64,000 nt of DNA. Origin: Isotricha intestinalis (taxonomy: Eukaryota; Ciliophora; Litostomatea; Vestibuliferida; Isotrichidae). Within the stretch, counting starts at the first letter, position 1. Each line of letters opens with the position of its first letter. Below are positions 31,139 to 41,793 of this stretch, piece by piece. A model generated the notes under the pieces. The model had not been told where the DNA came from, did no database searches, and saw only the letters and a list, made by a program, of their open reading frames with translations. The translations under genes and the position numbers were made by a program. The stretch covers positions 44,885 through 108,884 of the forward strand of contig JAJJLU010003463.1 of NCBI GenBank assembly GCA_023807065.1, written 5' to 3'.

Positions 31139-33739
31139 ATGGAAGGTTCTTTATTTAATCTTCAGCAAATGGTGAATGATTCCAATTCAGAATCAGGTTC
31201 ATCATATTCAAGTAGAACATCTAATAAGAGTGAATCACAAATAATAGATAATGAAAAAATAGGTCAAGAAGATTCAAATTCAAGTAAAGAAAAAAGTTAT
31301 TATACAAAAAGTGAAAATCAAATTTCAAAAAGAACTTTATCTCATATAAATGAAATGACAAATTTTAAAAAACATTTAATACAAAAAAATGATATTTTAC
31401 AATTAAAAGTAGGAACAATATTATCAGAAAAGAAAAATGTATCAAAAATATTAAAACATATATTTAAAAAAATAATGGATATAAATAATATAAATCAGTC
31501 ATATAATGAAATATTAAAAGAAATAAATAATACTAATCAAAAATTTTTTGATGAACAATTTCCTCCAAATGAAAATACTTTAATAAAAGGATATAATATA
31601 ATGACAATTCCAAAAGGATTAATATTAAATATAGAAAAAACAAATTTACAAAAAAGATTTAGAGAAATAAAATGGGAAAGAGAAAGTGAAATATTAAATT
31701 ATGAAAGAATATTCGGAGAACAAATTGAAGTTACAGAAATTAAACCAGGTGAATTTTCTAATCCAAATTTCATTAGTGTCATAAGTGCTTTAGCAGAATT
31801 TCCAAATAGAATAGAAAAAATATTTATTTCAAGAACAAAGAATAAAAATGGTATTTTCTCAGTAAATATATGTAAAGATGGTTTATTAAAAGAAATAGTA
31901 ATAGATGATTATTTTCCATTTTTTAAAAATAATAATAATTTATGTTTTTCATCATGTAATAAAAATTTACTTTGGGTTCAAATATTAGAAAAATGTTATG
32001 CAAAAGCATATGGATCATATAATAATATAGATAATAAACAAGTAGAGGGTATATTACGTGATTTAACTTATGCTCCAGTAATAACATTAGATAATTCAAA
32101 TGATGATTTAATTCAAGCTTTAATAGAAGCATTTAATAATCATTGGTTAATATTAGCAAGTGCTGGTGATACAGAAGCTAGTCAAGAATTATTAAAAGAA
32201 TTAGGTTTAAAAGAAATTTATGAATATACTATATTATTTGTATATACTTTAACTCCTGAAGAAATTAATTCTGGAAGCTCTAATTTAGCTAATACTCCTT
32301 ATAATGATGAAAATTATAAAACTATTATTAAAATCAGAAATTTATGGAGTACTATTGGATGGATTGGTGATTGGAGTGATTATTCTAGTTTTTGGACTCC
32401 TGAATTTAAAGAAAGATTACAATATGAAAATGGGTCTAATTGTTTTTTTATGAATTTAAAAGATTTTAAACACTATTTTTCTAAAATTAAAATTTGTAAA
32501 TATATGGAAGATTATAAATATACTTCAATTCAAATTTATCAACAACCTGAAAAATATTCTTTAGTTTTAATGAAAGTTCAAAATGCTATTGAGATACATG
32601 AATCTATTCAATGTTGTATTAGTTTTATTCAAGAAGATAAAAGAGATCCAATTAGTAAAGAATACATTTATGGTATTTCAAGAATGATTATTAGTAGAAT
32701 TATAGGAGATAATTTGGATAATGTAGAATATATTGAAGGAAAAATTGGACAAGAAAGAGAAATTTGTCTAGAAAAAGAATTAATTCCAGGAGAATATTTA
32801 ATATTTTGTGAATTATCAAAAATAAAAGAAAATACTCCTTATGTAATATCATGTTATTCAAATGAGAAAGTAGAATTAATTGAAATTGAGTCTAAATTAT
32901 ATCCTAAAATATTAGAAAAAATATATATTTCATGTGCAAAAATTCAAAATTTAATGTTAAGATTTGATCAAGATGGAGCTCCAAATTGTAGAAAATATTC
33001 AGGAAGTACAATTGAAGGTTATACATATATATATGTTGAAAATTTAGAAGAAGATGCAAAATTAATTGAAGATGTTAAATATACAAAATTTGAAGGATTA
33101 CAATTATTACCTCCTTTTCATGGTACTTCATATCATATTGAAGTTGGTCCTGGTCAAAGTCAATTAATATTGATTAAACATATTGAAGTTAATGAATATA
33201 ATTTAATTTTTTCTTATCAAAGTTCTATTCAATTTGGTGAAAAAACTTTAAAGAAATTAGCAAAAGAAAAAGGAAATAAAAAGAAAAGAAAGGATACAAA
33301 AGAAAATAAAGATTTAGATATAGATGTTTATATATATAAACATACTTTTGGTTTATGTTATTATTATGAAAATAATACGAAAAATAAAAGATTGAAAGAA
33401 CAAATTAATATAGTCACAAATACTAATGTTGATTTTGTAGGTGAAAAAGAAGGAACTAATGAAATTATTTTTGTTGTTGAACCTGGAGAGACTCATTTTG
33501 TTGAATTAAGAGGAAAAAATAATTTATGGAAAGTTCAACCTAAAATTACTTATGCTATTGAAACTTTAAATGATGATAATGAAAAAGATAATAATAATAA
33601 TTTTAATAATGATGAAGATAAAAAAAGTGACAATGAAAAAAAAGATGATAATAAAGATGATGATAGTAGTAATACAATTGATAAAAATAAAAAGAAACAA
33701 TCTAAAAAGATTATTTCAGAAAAAAGTTTAATGGAATAA
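31139..33739 (+). CDS. Calpain-like protein without catalytic Cys
   Basis: 866 residues. A Ser-rich N-terminus (1-60) precedes a calpain-like protease core at ~170-430. The Cys region reads EIKPGEFSNPNFISVISALAEFP in the frame at ~198-220 (key part FSNPNFISVISALAE); the family expects G-D-C-W-F-L. Cys and Trp are therefore replaced. Beyond it are LLWVQILEKCYAKAYGSY and the His region YEYTILFVY (~360), where the His is not present. The Asn region is kept: IRNLWSTIGWIGDWSDYSSFW is nearly canonical (~400-420; key part GWIGDWSDYSSFW). C2-like/domain III modules follow to ~790, then an acidic, Asp/Asn/Lys-rich tail. It is probably a non-proteolytic, membrane- or cytoskeleton-binding calpain homologue. 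Confidence 0.85.
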   Translation: MEGSLFNLQQMVNDSNSESGSSYSSRTSNKSESQIIDNEKIGQEDSNSSKEKSYYTKSENQISKRTLSHINEMTNFKKHLIQKNDILQLKVGTILSEKKNVSKILKHIFKKIMDINNINQSYNEILKEINNTNQKFFDEQFPPNENTLIKGYNIMTIPKGLILNIEKTNLQKRFREIKWERESEILNYERIFGEQIEVTEIKPGEFSNPNFISVISALAEFPNRIEKIFISRTKNKNGIFSVNICKDGLLKEIVIDDYFPFFKNNNNLCFSSCNKNLLWVQILEKCYAKAYGSYNNIDNKQVEGILRDLTYAPVITLDNSNDDLIQALIEAFNNHWLILASAGDTEASQELLKELGLKEIYEYTILFVYTLTPEEINSGSSNLANTPYNDENYKTIIKIRNLWSTIGWIGDWSDYSSFWTPEFKERLQYENGSNCFFMNLKDFKHYFSKIKICKYMEDYKYTSIQIYQQPEKYSLVLMKVQNAIEIHESIQCCISFIQEDKRDPISKEYIYGISRMIISRIIGDNLDNVEYIEGKIGQEREICLEKELIPGEYLIFCELSKIKENTPYVISCYSNEKVELIEIESKLYPKILEKIYISCAKIQNLMLRFDQDGAPNCRKYSGSTIEGYTYIYVENLEEDAKLIEDVKYTKFEGLQLLPPFHGTSYHIEVGPGQSQLILIKHIEVNEYNLIFSYQSSIQFGEKTLKKLAKEKGNKKKRKDTKENKDLDIDVYIYKHTFGLCYYYENNTKNKRLKEQINIVTNTNVDFVGEKEGTNEIIFVVEPGETHFVELRGKNNLWKVQPKITYAIETLNDDNEKDNNNNFNNDEDKKSDNEKKDDNKDDDSSNTIDKNKKKQSKKIISEKSLME

Positions 33740-34398
33740 TATTATATCATAAATTTGTCTTTTTTATATAATTTTTTAGATAATTATTTGTTTAAAAATA
33801 AAGTATATTATTTAATTATAATTTGTATGTATTATATTTAGAAAACTTATTTTTTATTAAATTATTAAAATTAAATAGTAATAAAAGATAATAAAAAAGA
33901 AATGAATAATAAATGACATATTTAAATATGATTAATACAAATAAATTTTATTAACTTATATTAAGTTATATATATTTTTAACTCAAAAGATATTTTAAAT
34001 ATTTTTCTTTTCCTTATGCAACAAATTAACAATATAGAAATAATTTCATTTTTTATTATTTTTAGTTTTAAAAAATTTATTAAACATAATATGGAAAATA
34101 TTCAATTAATAACATTCTTTTTTTCAAATTAAATGAAAAATAAAAAGGTATAAAAATAAAATAAATAAATAAAAATTAAAAAAAGTTTAAGATTTTAAAA
34201 AATCATTTATTGAGAAACAACTCAAATATCTAAATTAAGAAATAATAATAAACAACTGATATCAAGAAAAAAAAATTTAATTCAAATCAAAAAAAGGATT
34301 ATTAATTAATAGCCTCCATTTCCATAGATTATTTTATCCATATAATAATAGTATAAATATAATAAAATAAAATAAAAAAATAAAAAACCAAAAAAAAT
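33740..34398 (+). other. Gene-free AT-rich stretch
   Basis: No intact frame. Just beyond the FHA gene's stop, the minus strand carries a short coding-like end (MDKIIYGNGGY plus TAA, about 34308-34340) that cannot be joined to the FHA frame by an obvious intron. Otherwise nothing. Confidence 0.4.
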
Positions 34399-35310
34399 TT
34401 ACTTTTCAATGATAGAAAATTGTTTTTCTCCTAAATTAAAATCCATTTCACCATGTAATTGTAAAGTTTTTCCTTCATTTAAAAGTAATTGAGTACCATT
34501 TGTGCTTCCATTATCAATTAAAAAAAAAATTTTATTAATTTTATCACAATTAATAGTAATATGAGTTTTACTAATTAAATCACTTTTAATTTCAATAGTA
34601 CAATTACTTCTTCCAATAGTTATCGGAATTTTATTTTCTTCTAAAATATAATTTTCTTCTATTTCAATTCCTCCTCCTTTTTTAATATTAATATGAATTT
34701 TTTCTTCTTCTAAATTAATTAAAATTGATAATATAATATTTCCTATTTTAATATAATTTTTATGTTGAGTGTCTAAAACAATTTGAGTATAAGGATTAAC
34801 ACAAAGAGAAAAATAAATTCCTTTTGCTAAAGATCTTAAAATATAATGAGATATTTTTTGTTCAAAATAAATATAAAATAAAGCAATTGTTTTATTTATA
34901 TTTGGATTAGTTATTTCCTCACTTATTACAATATCATTCACATGAGAAATAGATTTATTTTCATTAAAATTTAAATCAATACCAAAAAATGTTAATTTTC
35001 CTTTATATGAATTTGGTGAACCTTGAAGGCCAAATTCATCTATAACAATATTTTTTCTATTTAAAAATAAATTTGGAAAAGTTAATGGAGGATAAATATG
35101 TAAAATTTTTTCTGAGTTATTTATTCTATTTTCTTCTATTATTGGCAATTCTGATAATTTCACTTTATTTTGAGGATGATTTAATAAATTTGAAGGATAT
35201 TTTTTATCATTTGTTGAATCTGTTATAATATTTAAATTATTTTTGTCATAATCTACATCAATTTCATATCTTTTTCTATCATACTTATTATCTCCTGGTT
35301 TACAACATAA
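34399..35310 (-). CDS. FHA-domain protein, 5' end unresolved
   Basis: The reading frame is open from just after an apparent 3' splice site (GTTTTTAG at ~35318-35311) to the TAA at 34399, about 303 codons with no internal ATG usable as a start; the first start-like codon is GTG at 35163. So 34399-35310 is a last exon, and the first exon is not identified. The C-terminal ~100 residues are an FHA domain: IPITIGRSNCTIEIKSD, ISKTHITINCD and NGSTNGTQLLLNEG, with the phosphothreonine-binding Arg (GRS), Ser/Thr-x-x-H and N-G-S/T motifs present. FHA domains read phospho-Thr in signalling. The preceding part (IYPPLTFPNLFLNRKN, FFGIDLNFNENKS) is unrecognised. It may be a functional gene with a distant first exon or a 5'-decayed gene. 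Confidence 0.65.
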   Translation of the reverse strand, partial: LCCKPGDNKYDRKRYEIDVDYDKNNLNIITDSTNDKKYPSNLLNHPQNKVKLSELPIIEENRINNSEKILHIYPPLTFPNLFLNRKNIVIDEFGLQGSPNSYKGKLTFFGIDLNFNENKSISHVNDIVISEEITNPNINKTIALFYIYFEQKISHYILRSLAKGIYFSLCVNPYTQIVLDTQHKNYIKIGNIILSILINLEEEKIHINIKKGGGIEIEENYILEENKIPITIGRSNCTIEIKSDLISKTHITINCDKINKIFFLIDNGSTNGTQLLLNEGKTLQLHGEMDFNLGEKQFSIIEK

Positions 35311-35329
35311 CTAAAAACTAATATAAATA

Positions 35330-35992
35330 ATTATTATACAAAGAATGAACATATGTCCATTTGATAAATTTTTATTTTTATTTTTTATTGTTTTTTGTGT
35401 TATTAAAAATTTATATAAATTTTTTATTTTTTTTATTAAAAGTTCTTTTATTTTCAAAAATATTTAAAAAATCATTTTTTATATTTTTTTTTTCATTGTT
35501 TTTGGGGAAATTGTTTTTGGCTTCCTCTATTATTTTGTGGGATTATATATATTTTTTTCATTTGTTCCATTTTAAGTTTATTATTACTTTCATTAATTTT
35601 AATTTAATCTATTTTCAATTTATTGACTTTTTTGACAATATCTTTATAATTAATTTCCATTTTATTTTCTTTTTTTTTAGTAAATTTATTTATTTTTGAG
35701 TAATAATTCATCATATTTTCTTTTTAGTTGAATTTGATTTTGAAGGGGATTTAATTTATTACTATGTTTGTTATTATTATTATTAAATTTTATAATTTGT
35801 TCAGTTTATTCTTCTAAATTTAAATAATATATATTTTGAATGTTTATGAAATATATAAATTATTTAATATATTTTTTAAATCTGAATGAAATTTTGATTG
35901 TTAAAAATTGCTTCTAATTTTTTTATTATTTCTTCAAAAATAATACTTGAATTCGAAGAATTAAATTTATTGTATCTTTTATATATTCCCAT
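35330..35992 (-). pseudogene. Coding-like sequence with stops upstream of the FHA exon
   Basis: A minus-strand ATG at 35992 opens MGIYKRYNKFNSSNSSIIF and continues EEIIKKLEAIFNNQNF before a TAA. Below it, patches such as QTEQ-like coil sequence, NKHSNKLNPLQNQIQLKRKY and KNDFLNIFENKRTFNKK occur in different frames with TAA and TGA breaks. The plus-strand 112-codon Phe/Ile/Leu frame here (35361-35699) is the mirror of this Lys/Asn-rich strand and is not a gene. It may be the decayed 5' part of the FHA gene or an independent coiled-coil relic. Low-complexity sequence makes frame choice unreliable. Confidence 0.3.
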
Positions 35993-36161
35993 TTATCATT
36001 GAATTTGATAAATTATAAATTCAAAGTGAATTTTTTGGTTAATTTATTTATTTACATACAATTATTATTATTATTTTTATTTAAATTCAAATTAAATCAT
36101 TAAATGTTATTTTTTTATGGATTGATTAATTTAAATTTTTTTTAATTTTTTATTTTAAAAT

Positions 36162-37259
36162 ATGAACCAAGAGAAAAATAATATTTTATTGACGACTCAA
36201 GAATTGTTAAATTCAAATAGTTCTGGGTTTAAATTTTATAATAATGATTTAAATAATAATTTTCAAGGAAACAATAATAATAATACAATGCCAAATTTTA
36301 ATTATACTTATGATTTTAATCCTACCTATAAGAATTATAATAATTTAAACAATAATAATAATTATGATCAAAATAATTATTATCAAGATACTCAAAATTC
36401 ATACGGAAGTCATTTTGATGAAATTTCTTATTATAAAAATATGTTAAATAAAATGAATAATGAAATAGGGCAAATTACTAATAAATTATCTGATTTTGAT
36501 TCTCCTAGTTTAAGTAATATATACAGTGAAAGAAATGATGATGTTAATTTCCATAAAAATAATAATATGAATTATAATAAAATCCCAAATAATGATATTC
36601 ACAATATATTAAAAGGAAGAAATAATAATTCAAAGAGTAAAAAAAAAAATAATAAATTAGATGAATTAGAAGAAAATAGAAAGTATCTTTTATCAAAGAA
36701 TAAAGAAATTGACAATCAAATAAATGAATTAGAAAAGTATAATAATTTTAGTAATTATAATAATAATAATAAATATAATAACAATACAATTAAAGTTGAA
36801 AAAAATCATAAAGTTTTAACACCTAATTTAAAAAAAAGTAAAAAATCAATTTCAAGAAAAGTTTCAAAAGAAAAAGATTCAAAAAATTTAAATAATAGTT
36901 ATTCTTTAAATTCAAATAGAACTTTTTCAAAAGATAATTATTCCACAACAGAAAAAGAAAAAAAAATTACTAACTTAATTCCAATTAATGATAAACAAAA
37001 TAATACCCAAATTTTTACTCAATTTGAATTATTAAAACAAATGATAAATAATCCAAATAATGAAAAAAGTGAAAATGATAGAAAATTTTTTTTAGATAAA
37101 ATTAATAGTATTTCTAACATTTTTAAAAAACAACTGGAACAACTTCAAAGACAATACCAAATTAATTTAGATAAAAAAGAAAAAAAAATTCAAAAATTAG
37201 AAAAAGAAAATGAAGAATTAAAAAAGAAAGTAAATAAAATAAAAGAAATAATGAAATAA
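36162..37259 (+). CDS. Asn-rich protein with C-terminal coiled coil
   Basis: 365 residues, about a third Asn, with long NNN runs in the first 120 residues. The C-terminal ~75 residues form a heptad-rich coiled coil (FKKQLEQLQRQYQINLDKK, KKIQKLEKENEELKKKV). Short Ser/Lys-rich segments between, such as LKKSKKSISRKVSKEKD, look like phosphorylation-rich linkers. No enzyme or membrane motif. Probably a structural or scaffold protein; not recognised. Confidence 0.75.
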   Translation: MNQEKNNILLTTQELLNSNSSGFKFYNNDLNNNFQGNNNNNTMPNFNYTYDFNPTYKNYNNLNNNNNYDQNNYYQDTQNSYGSHFDEISYYKNMLNKMNNEIGQITNKLSDFDSPSLSNIYSERNDDVNFHKNNNMNYNKIPNNDIHNILKGRNNNSKSKKKNNKLDELEENRKYLLSKNKEIDNQINELEKYNNFSNYNNNNKYNNNTIKVEKNHKVLTPNLKKSKKSISRKVSKEKDSKNLNNSYSLNSNRTFSKDNYSTTEKEKKITNLIPINDKQNNTQIFTQFELLKQMINNPNNEKSENDRKFFLDKINSISNIFKKQLEQLQRQYQINLDKKEKKIQKLEKENEELKKKVNKIKEIMK

Positions 37260-38116
37260 ATACTAAACTTTATTTTATTATAATAAAAAACAATTATTTT
37301 TATGAATTTAAAAAAATTTAAATTAAAACATATAATCATTAGAAAAATATTTTTCAGAATATTTTTTTAATTGTTGACTAATGATAAATATTTTTTTTTT
37401 TAAATAATATTATTATCCCATAATTCATTTTAATTAAATACAATTTTTTTTTATATAAAGAAGAAGTCTCAATTTTTTGAAGACAAATATTTATTTACTT
37501 GTTATTTATTGAAGATTGTTCTAAAAATGTTTTGTTAAAAAGAAAATGTTTTCAAGATATATTTAAAATTTCTTTATCTTTTAAATGATAATCAATTTCA
37601 TTTATATATTCATTATATTCTAAATCTCTTCCTTATTCAATAAATATATAACTCATATTTTTAACATTATAAGTATTAAAAATTAGATTAATTATAAAAG
37701 TTAAAAATGAATATTAAGAAAAAAGTCTTTCATTGTTTCTATTTTTTCTGAATGATTAAAATTGAAAAAATTAATATATAATAAATGCCTTCCCTGTAAA
37801 AAATATTTTAATTCAACTGAATTATTTATTGAATATTATATTTATTGGAAAGATATTTTTTCAAATGTAACTTCTGTAATTCATTAAAACATATTCATTA
37901 AATAATTTTTTATTAACATCAAAATTTATTATTTATAAAAAAGAAAATATTTTGGGTGGAAATGTTTGAGTATAAATTTTTGTAAAAATAAATAAAGGCG
38001 TTTTTATTGAAAATATAATTATAATTTAATTAAAAGATATAATAATAATAAACTATATCATTTTATTTCTATAATAATTAAAACATATTAAATATAAATA
38101 AAATTTAATAAAAAAA
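37260..38116 (-). pseudogene. Intergenic stretch holding a minus-strand coding relic (~37480-37900)
   Basis: Minus-strand patches read VELKYFLQGRHLLYINFFNF, then NHSEKIETMKDFFLNIHF to a TAA. A further frame reads NVKNMSYIFIE (TAA) GRDLEYNEYINEIDYHLKDK, then EILNIS (TGA) KHFLFNKTFLEQSSINNK. The break positions would fit Gln and Trp. Family not recognised. The rest of the interval shows nothing. Confidence 0.42.
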
Positions 38117-41100
38117 ATGAAACAAATATCAGTTTCACAATATAATACATCTTATTTAAAGGCTTTCCAACCAAATGATGAAATATATGAAGTATATAAT
38201 TATGATAAAAATATGAAATCAAAATTAAGAAAAAACACAAGATATTATTTTAGTTCAGAATCATCAATAGATAAAGATCTACAAAAACCAAATCCAACTC
38301 AATATTTAAGTATTCAATCTAGTATAAAAAAAACAAATAAAACATTAAATACTTTTTCATATCAAACCAATCCAGTGATAAAAAAATATTTTAGTAATTA
38401 TAAACATTTGAATCATTTAAATAGACATACTTTTCGTCAAGTAAATTATTTATTGGTTCCAGGAAATTTAACTTTCGATAATAATTATTCTTCTAGTTTA
38501 ACAACAACATATGATGATAAATTAGTAACCAAAAATATTTCTCAACAAACAGAAGAAAATTTCAAATTAAATGATTCTTTTGATGAAGAATTATATAATA
38601 AATTAAGATATTTTGATAATCTTTCTAATTTTAAAAATAATAATGTTTATGATGCAGCAGAATATCTTGTTAAAAAAATTAATAATAAAGACAAAAAAAC
38701 TGAAATTGAAAAACCTGATTTTATTATTCATAATGTTTTTTTAAGATTTGTTTTAAAGGAAATTAAAAGAAAAATAGAAATAAGAAATATTAATAATGAA
38801 TTAGTTTCAGTTGAATATGTTTATAATTTATTACAAAGTGAAATAGAAAAATTAAAAGGTGGAATTCAAAATTCAATTAAAAGATTAAAGCAAATAAATA
38901 TATATAATAAAAAAAATAATATTCAAAATAAAATAGGAAAAGAGAAAAAAAATAAAGTTACAGTAGTTGAAATAAATAAATATTTAAATACAGATTTCAT
39001 ATCATATTTTCATTTTGGACTTTCAAAACAAAAAAACCAAAATAGAGAAACTTCTGGTCATTATACTTCAGAAACAAAAAATTCTAGCAACATAAATGGA
39101 TATAGTGATGAAGATGATGGATCTTCAGAAAGATATATTAATTTTAATAATCCATATAATGATGATTATAATAATAAATATAGAAAAATTACTATTAGAC
39201 ATCATAATGAGAATGATAGTGATAAAGCGAATTATAGTAATTTAATTGATAAAAGTAGTTTTGAAAAAAGTAATATTGAAACAAGTAGAAAAAATATAAA
39301 AGACAATTATAATGATAATAATAGTAATATTCAAAATAAAAATAGAAAATATTATCATATTAAAAAAAATAAATCTGGATATGCTATTCCAAATATAATT
39401 AAGAAAGGAGTTTTTGTAAACAATAATAACATAGAAGTAATCGATACATCAACAGGAAAACCAATATTTAATAATGATGGTTCTTTTAATATAAGTTTTT
39501 ATGATAATAAAGGAAATCCAATAAAAAATCCAGATATAAATGATAAAAACATAAAATATTATGATAAAAATGGAAAAGAAATAAAAATAGAGAAAAAGTC
39601 CAAAATACAATTATATGATAAAACAGGTAATTTAATAGAAAATCCAAATTTAGATGATTCAAATATAACGTTTTATGATGAAAATGGTAAAATAATTAAT
39701 ACTGAAACTAGAATACCAATTCAAGTATATGATAAGAATGGTAATTTAGTTGAAGATATTGATAATAATACTGATTATTATGATATTAATGGTAATTTAA
39801 TTGAAAAACCAAAAGATGGTTTTTCTATTTATATTCCAGAAGAAGAAATTATTATTCCTAAAGGACATAAAATTTTAAATGATAAAGAAGGTAATCAAGT
39901 TATTGTTCCTGATGAATACAAATTTATTGAAAATAATAAAGGAGAATTAATTTTAGTCGATGATAAAGGAAAAGAAATTAAAAAAGAAGACTTTTTAGCT
40001 GAGAAAATCATTGAAAATAATAAAATTGAAAATATTAAGAAAAAAAAAAAAAAAAAAAATATAAGAAAAAAATAATTAAAAATGAAAAAGGGGAAGAAAT
40101 GGAATTTTATGAAAGTTTTTATGAAGAAGAAAGTGAAGAAGAAAATGAGCATGAAGAAATTAAAAAAGGTAAAAAAAATAAAAAAAAGAAAAAAAAGAAA
40201 AAAAATAATGAGATTGAAGAATTATATGAAAATGATTTAGAAGAAATTGAAATTGAAGATGAAATTGAAGTTAAAGATGAAAATGGAAATGTAAAGAAAG
40301 AAATAGTTAAAAAAATAATAAAAGTTAAAGTAGAAAAACCGAATGATGAAAATACAAATGATGAAAATACAAATGATAAAAATACAAATGATAAAAATAT
40401 AAATGATAAAAATAAAGAAAAACAAAAATTTTCACAAAAAATACACGAAAGAAAAAAGTTAAATTTCAAAGATTTATCACATGAAGAAAATAATAATAAT
40501 GATAATGATTTAAGTTCACAAAGAAATAATTTAAGTTCTCAAAGAAATAATTTAAATTCTCAAAGAAGAAAAAAAAATGTAAATATCAAAGATACAAATG
40601 AAGATAATAATGATAATGATATTTCAGATAGTGATGATTCATATATTCCTAATTTTAATTTAAATAAAAAAGATCCTAATTATAATGAATTTGATGAAGA
40701 AAAATATAGAAAATATAAAGAAGAGAAATTAAAACATTTAAAAGAAAAAAAAGAAAATGTAATAAGAAATCAAAAAGCTTTTTTAACACATAATCCAAAA
40801 AGTTCTATTAAATCAGATCCAGAAATACTTCAACTTTTATTGGAAGAAGCAAGATTAAAAAAATTACATTTAGATAATAATAATAGTATTTCAGATGAAG
40901 ATATATATAAAAATTTCAATAAAAATTCTCCTTTGTTTCTTGAATGGATAAAATTAAGAAATAAATATGATAATGAAAAAGAGAAAGAAAAAGAAAATAA
41001 TACAAATCATAAATTTACTCATCAATTTAATTATAGATTAGTTGGCCAAGGAGAATTTTTAGTATATAAAGGAAAAAATTATTTTGAAAAAAAAGAAGAA

Positions 41101-41793
41101 AAAGAAGATAAAATTCCACAAGAATTTGTTAATTGGATTAAAAGAGAAATTAAAAAAATTGAAGATGAAAAATATTCTAAAAGTTCTTTAATTAAAGAAC
41201 AAAATAAAGATAAAAATATTACAGTTTTACCTCAAGTTGATAACCCAATTAAAATTACTCATAAAAACAAATTTGTAAAACCAAAAAGAGAAAAACCCAA
41301 AAAAAAATTAAATATGAAAGGTTTAAAATCAATAACTTATTTTGAAGATGAAATGAAAGAAGAGGAAACACCTAATATAATAAAAAGAGAAAGTTCTTCT
41401 GATTCTTCTGAAGAAATTGATAAAACTAAATCTTTAAAATATTTATTTGAACAAATACAAAAATTAAAAAATTTACCTCCTGATGAATATGCTAAACAAA
41501 TTAATTCTTTAGTTGATTTTCAATTAGATAATACAGATATTATGTTAAATAGAAAACATGCTGATAGAATTAATAGATTTGTTCAAAATTTAAATGAAAA
41601 TAGAAAAACTAAAATAAATTATCAAAAACTTATAAGTAATAAATTAATGTATTTACCTCCTATTACTATTAAAAGTATTGATACAGTTAATAGAAAAGAG
41701 TTTAATAGCTATTTAGATAAATTTAGAGCTAGTGAAAATATTGATGTTAATAGAAGTCAAGTCACAGGAGTTATTGAAAATATTAAATATTAA
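38117..41793 (+). CDS. Large repeat/coiled-coil protein, frame broken at a 20-A run
   Basis: Two abutting frames, 38117-40075 (652 codons) and 40099-41793 (564 codons), are best read as one gene. They meet at a run of 20 A (40040-40059). The downstream frame is open back through this run (reading KKKIIKNEKGEE before the ATG at 40099), and one extra A would fuse them into about 1,225 codons. The first part is Ser/Asn-rich, then at ~435-620 has irregular tandem repeats of the form Y-D-x-N-G-N-x-I (ISFYDNKGNPIKN, IKYYDKNGKEIK, IQLYDKTGNLIEN, ITFYDENGKII, IQVYDKNGNLVED). The second part begins with Glu/Lys blocks, still shows EVKDENGNVKKE, and ends in a helical region (KYLFEQIQKLKNLPPDEYAK). Function unknown; no TM or signal. 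Confidence 0.7.
40352..40412 (+). repeat. In-frame 15-bp tandem repeat coding N-D-(E/K)-N-T
   Basis: Four to five tandem copies of a 15-bp unit (AATGATGAAAATACA and variants) encode NDENTNDENTNDKNTNDKNIN inside the large repeat protein. The translation stays in frame. Just downstream, at ~40512-40570, a 24-bp unit encoding SSQRNNLS repeats about three times. Confidence 0.8.

Noticed and set aside
34308..34340. Alternative last exon of the FHA gene (ending YGNGGY)
   Set aside because: A GTAAAT donor exists at the FHA stop, but no AG acceptor gives a frame into this segment.
39420..39990. Bacterial RHS/YD-repeat toxin
   Set aside because: The Y-D-x-N-G units lack the G-R-L and Y-x-Y-D spacing of YD repeats, and there is no toxin-like C-terminus.
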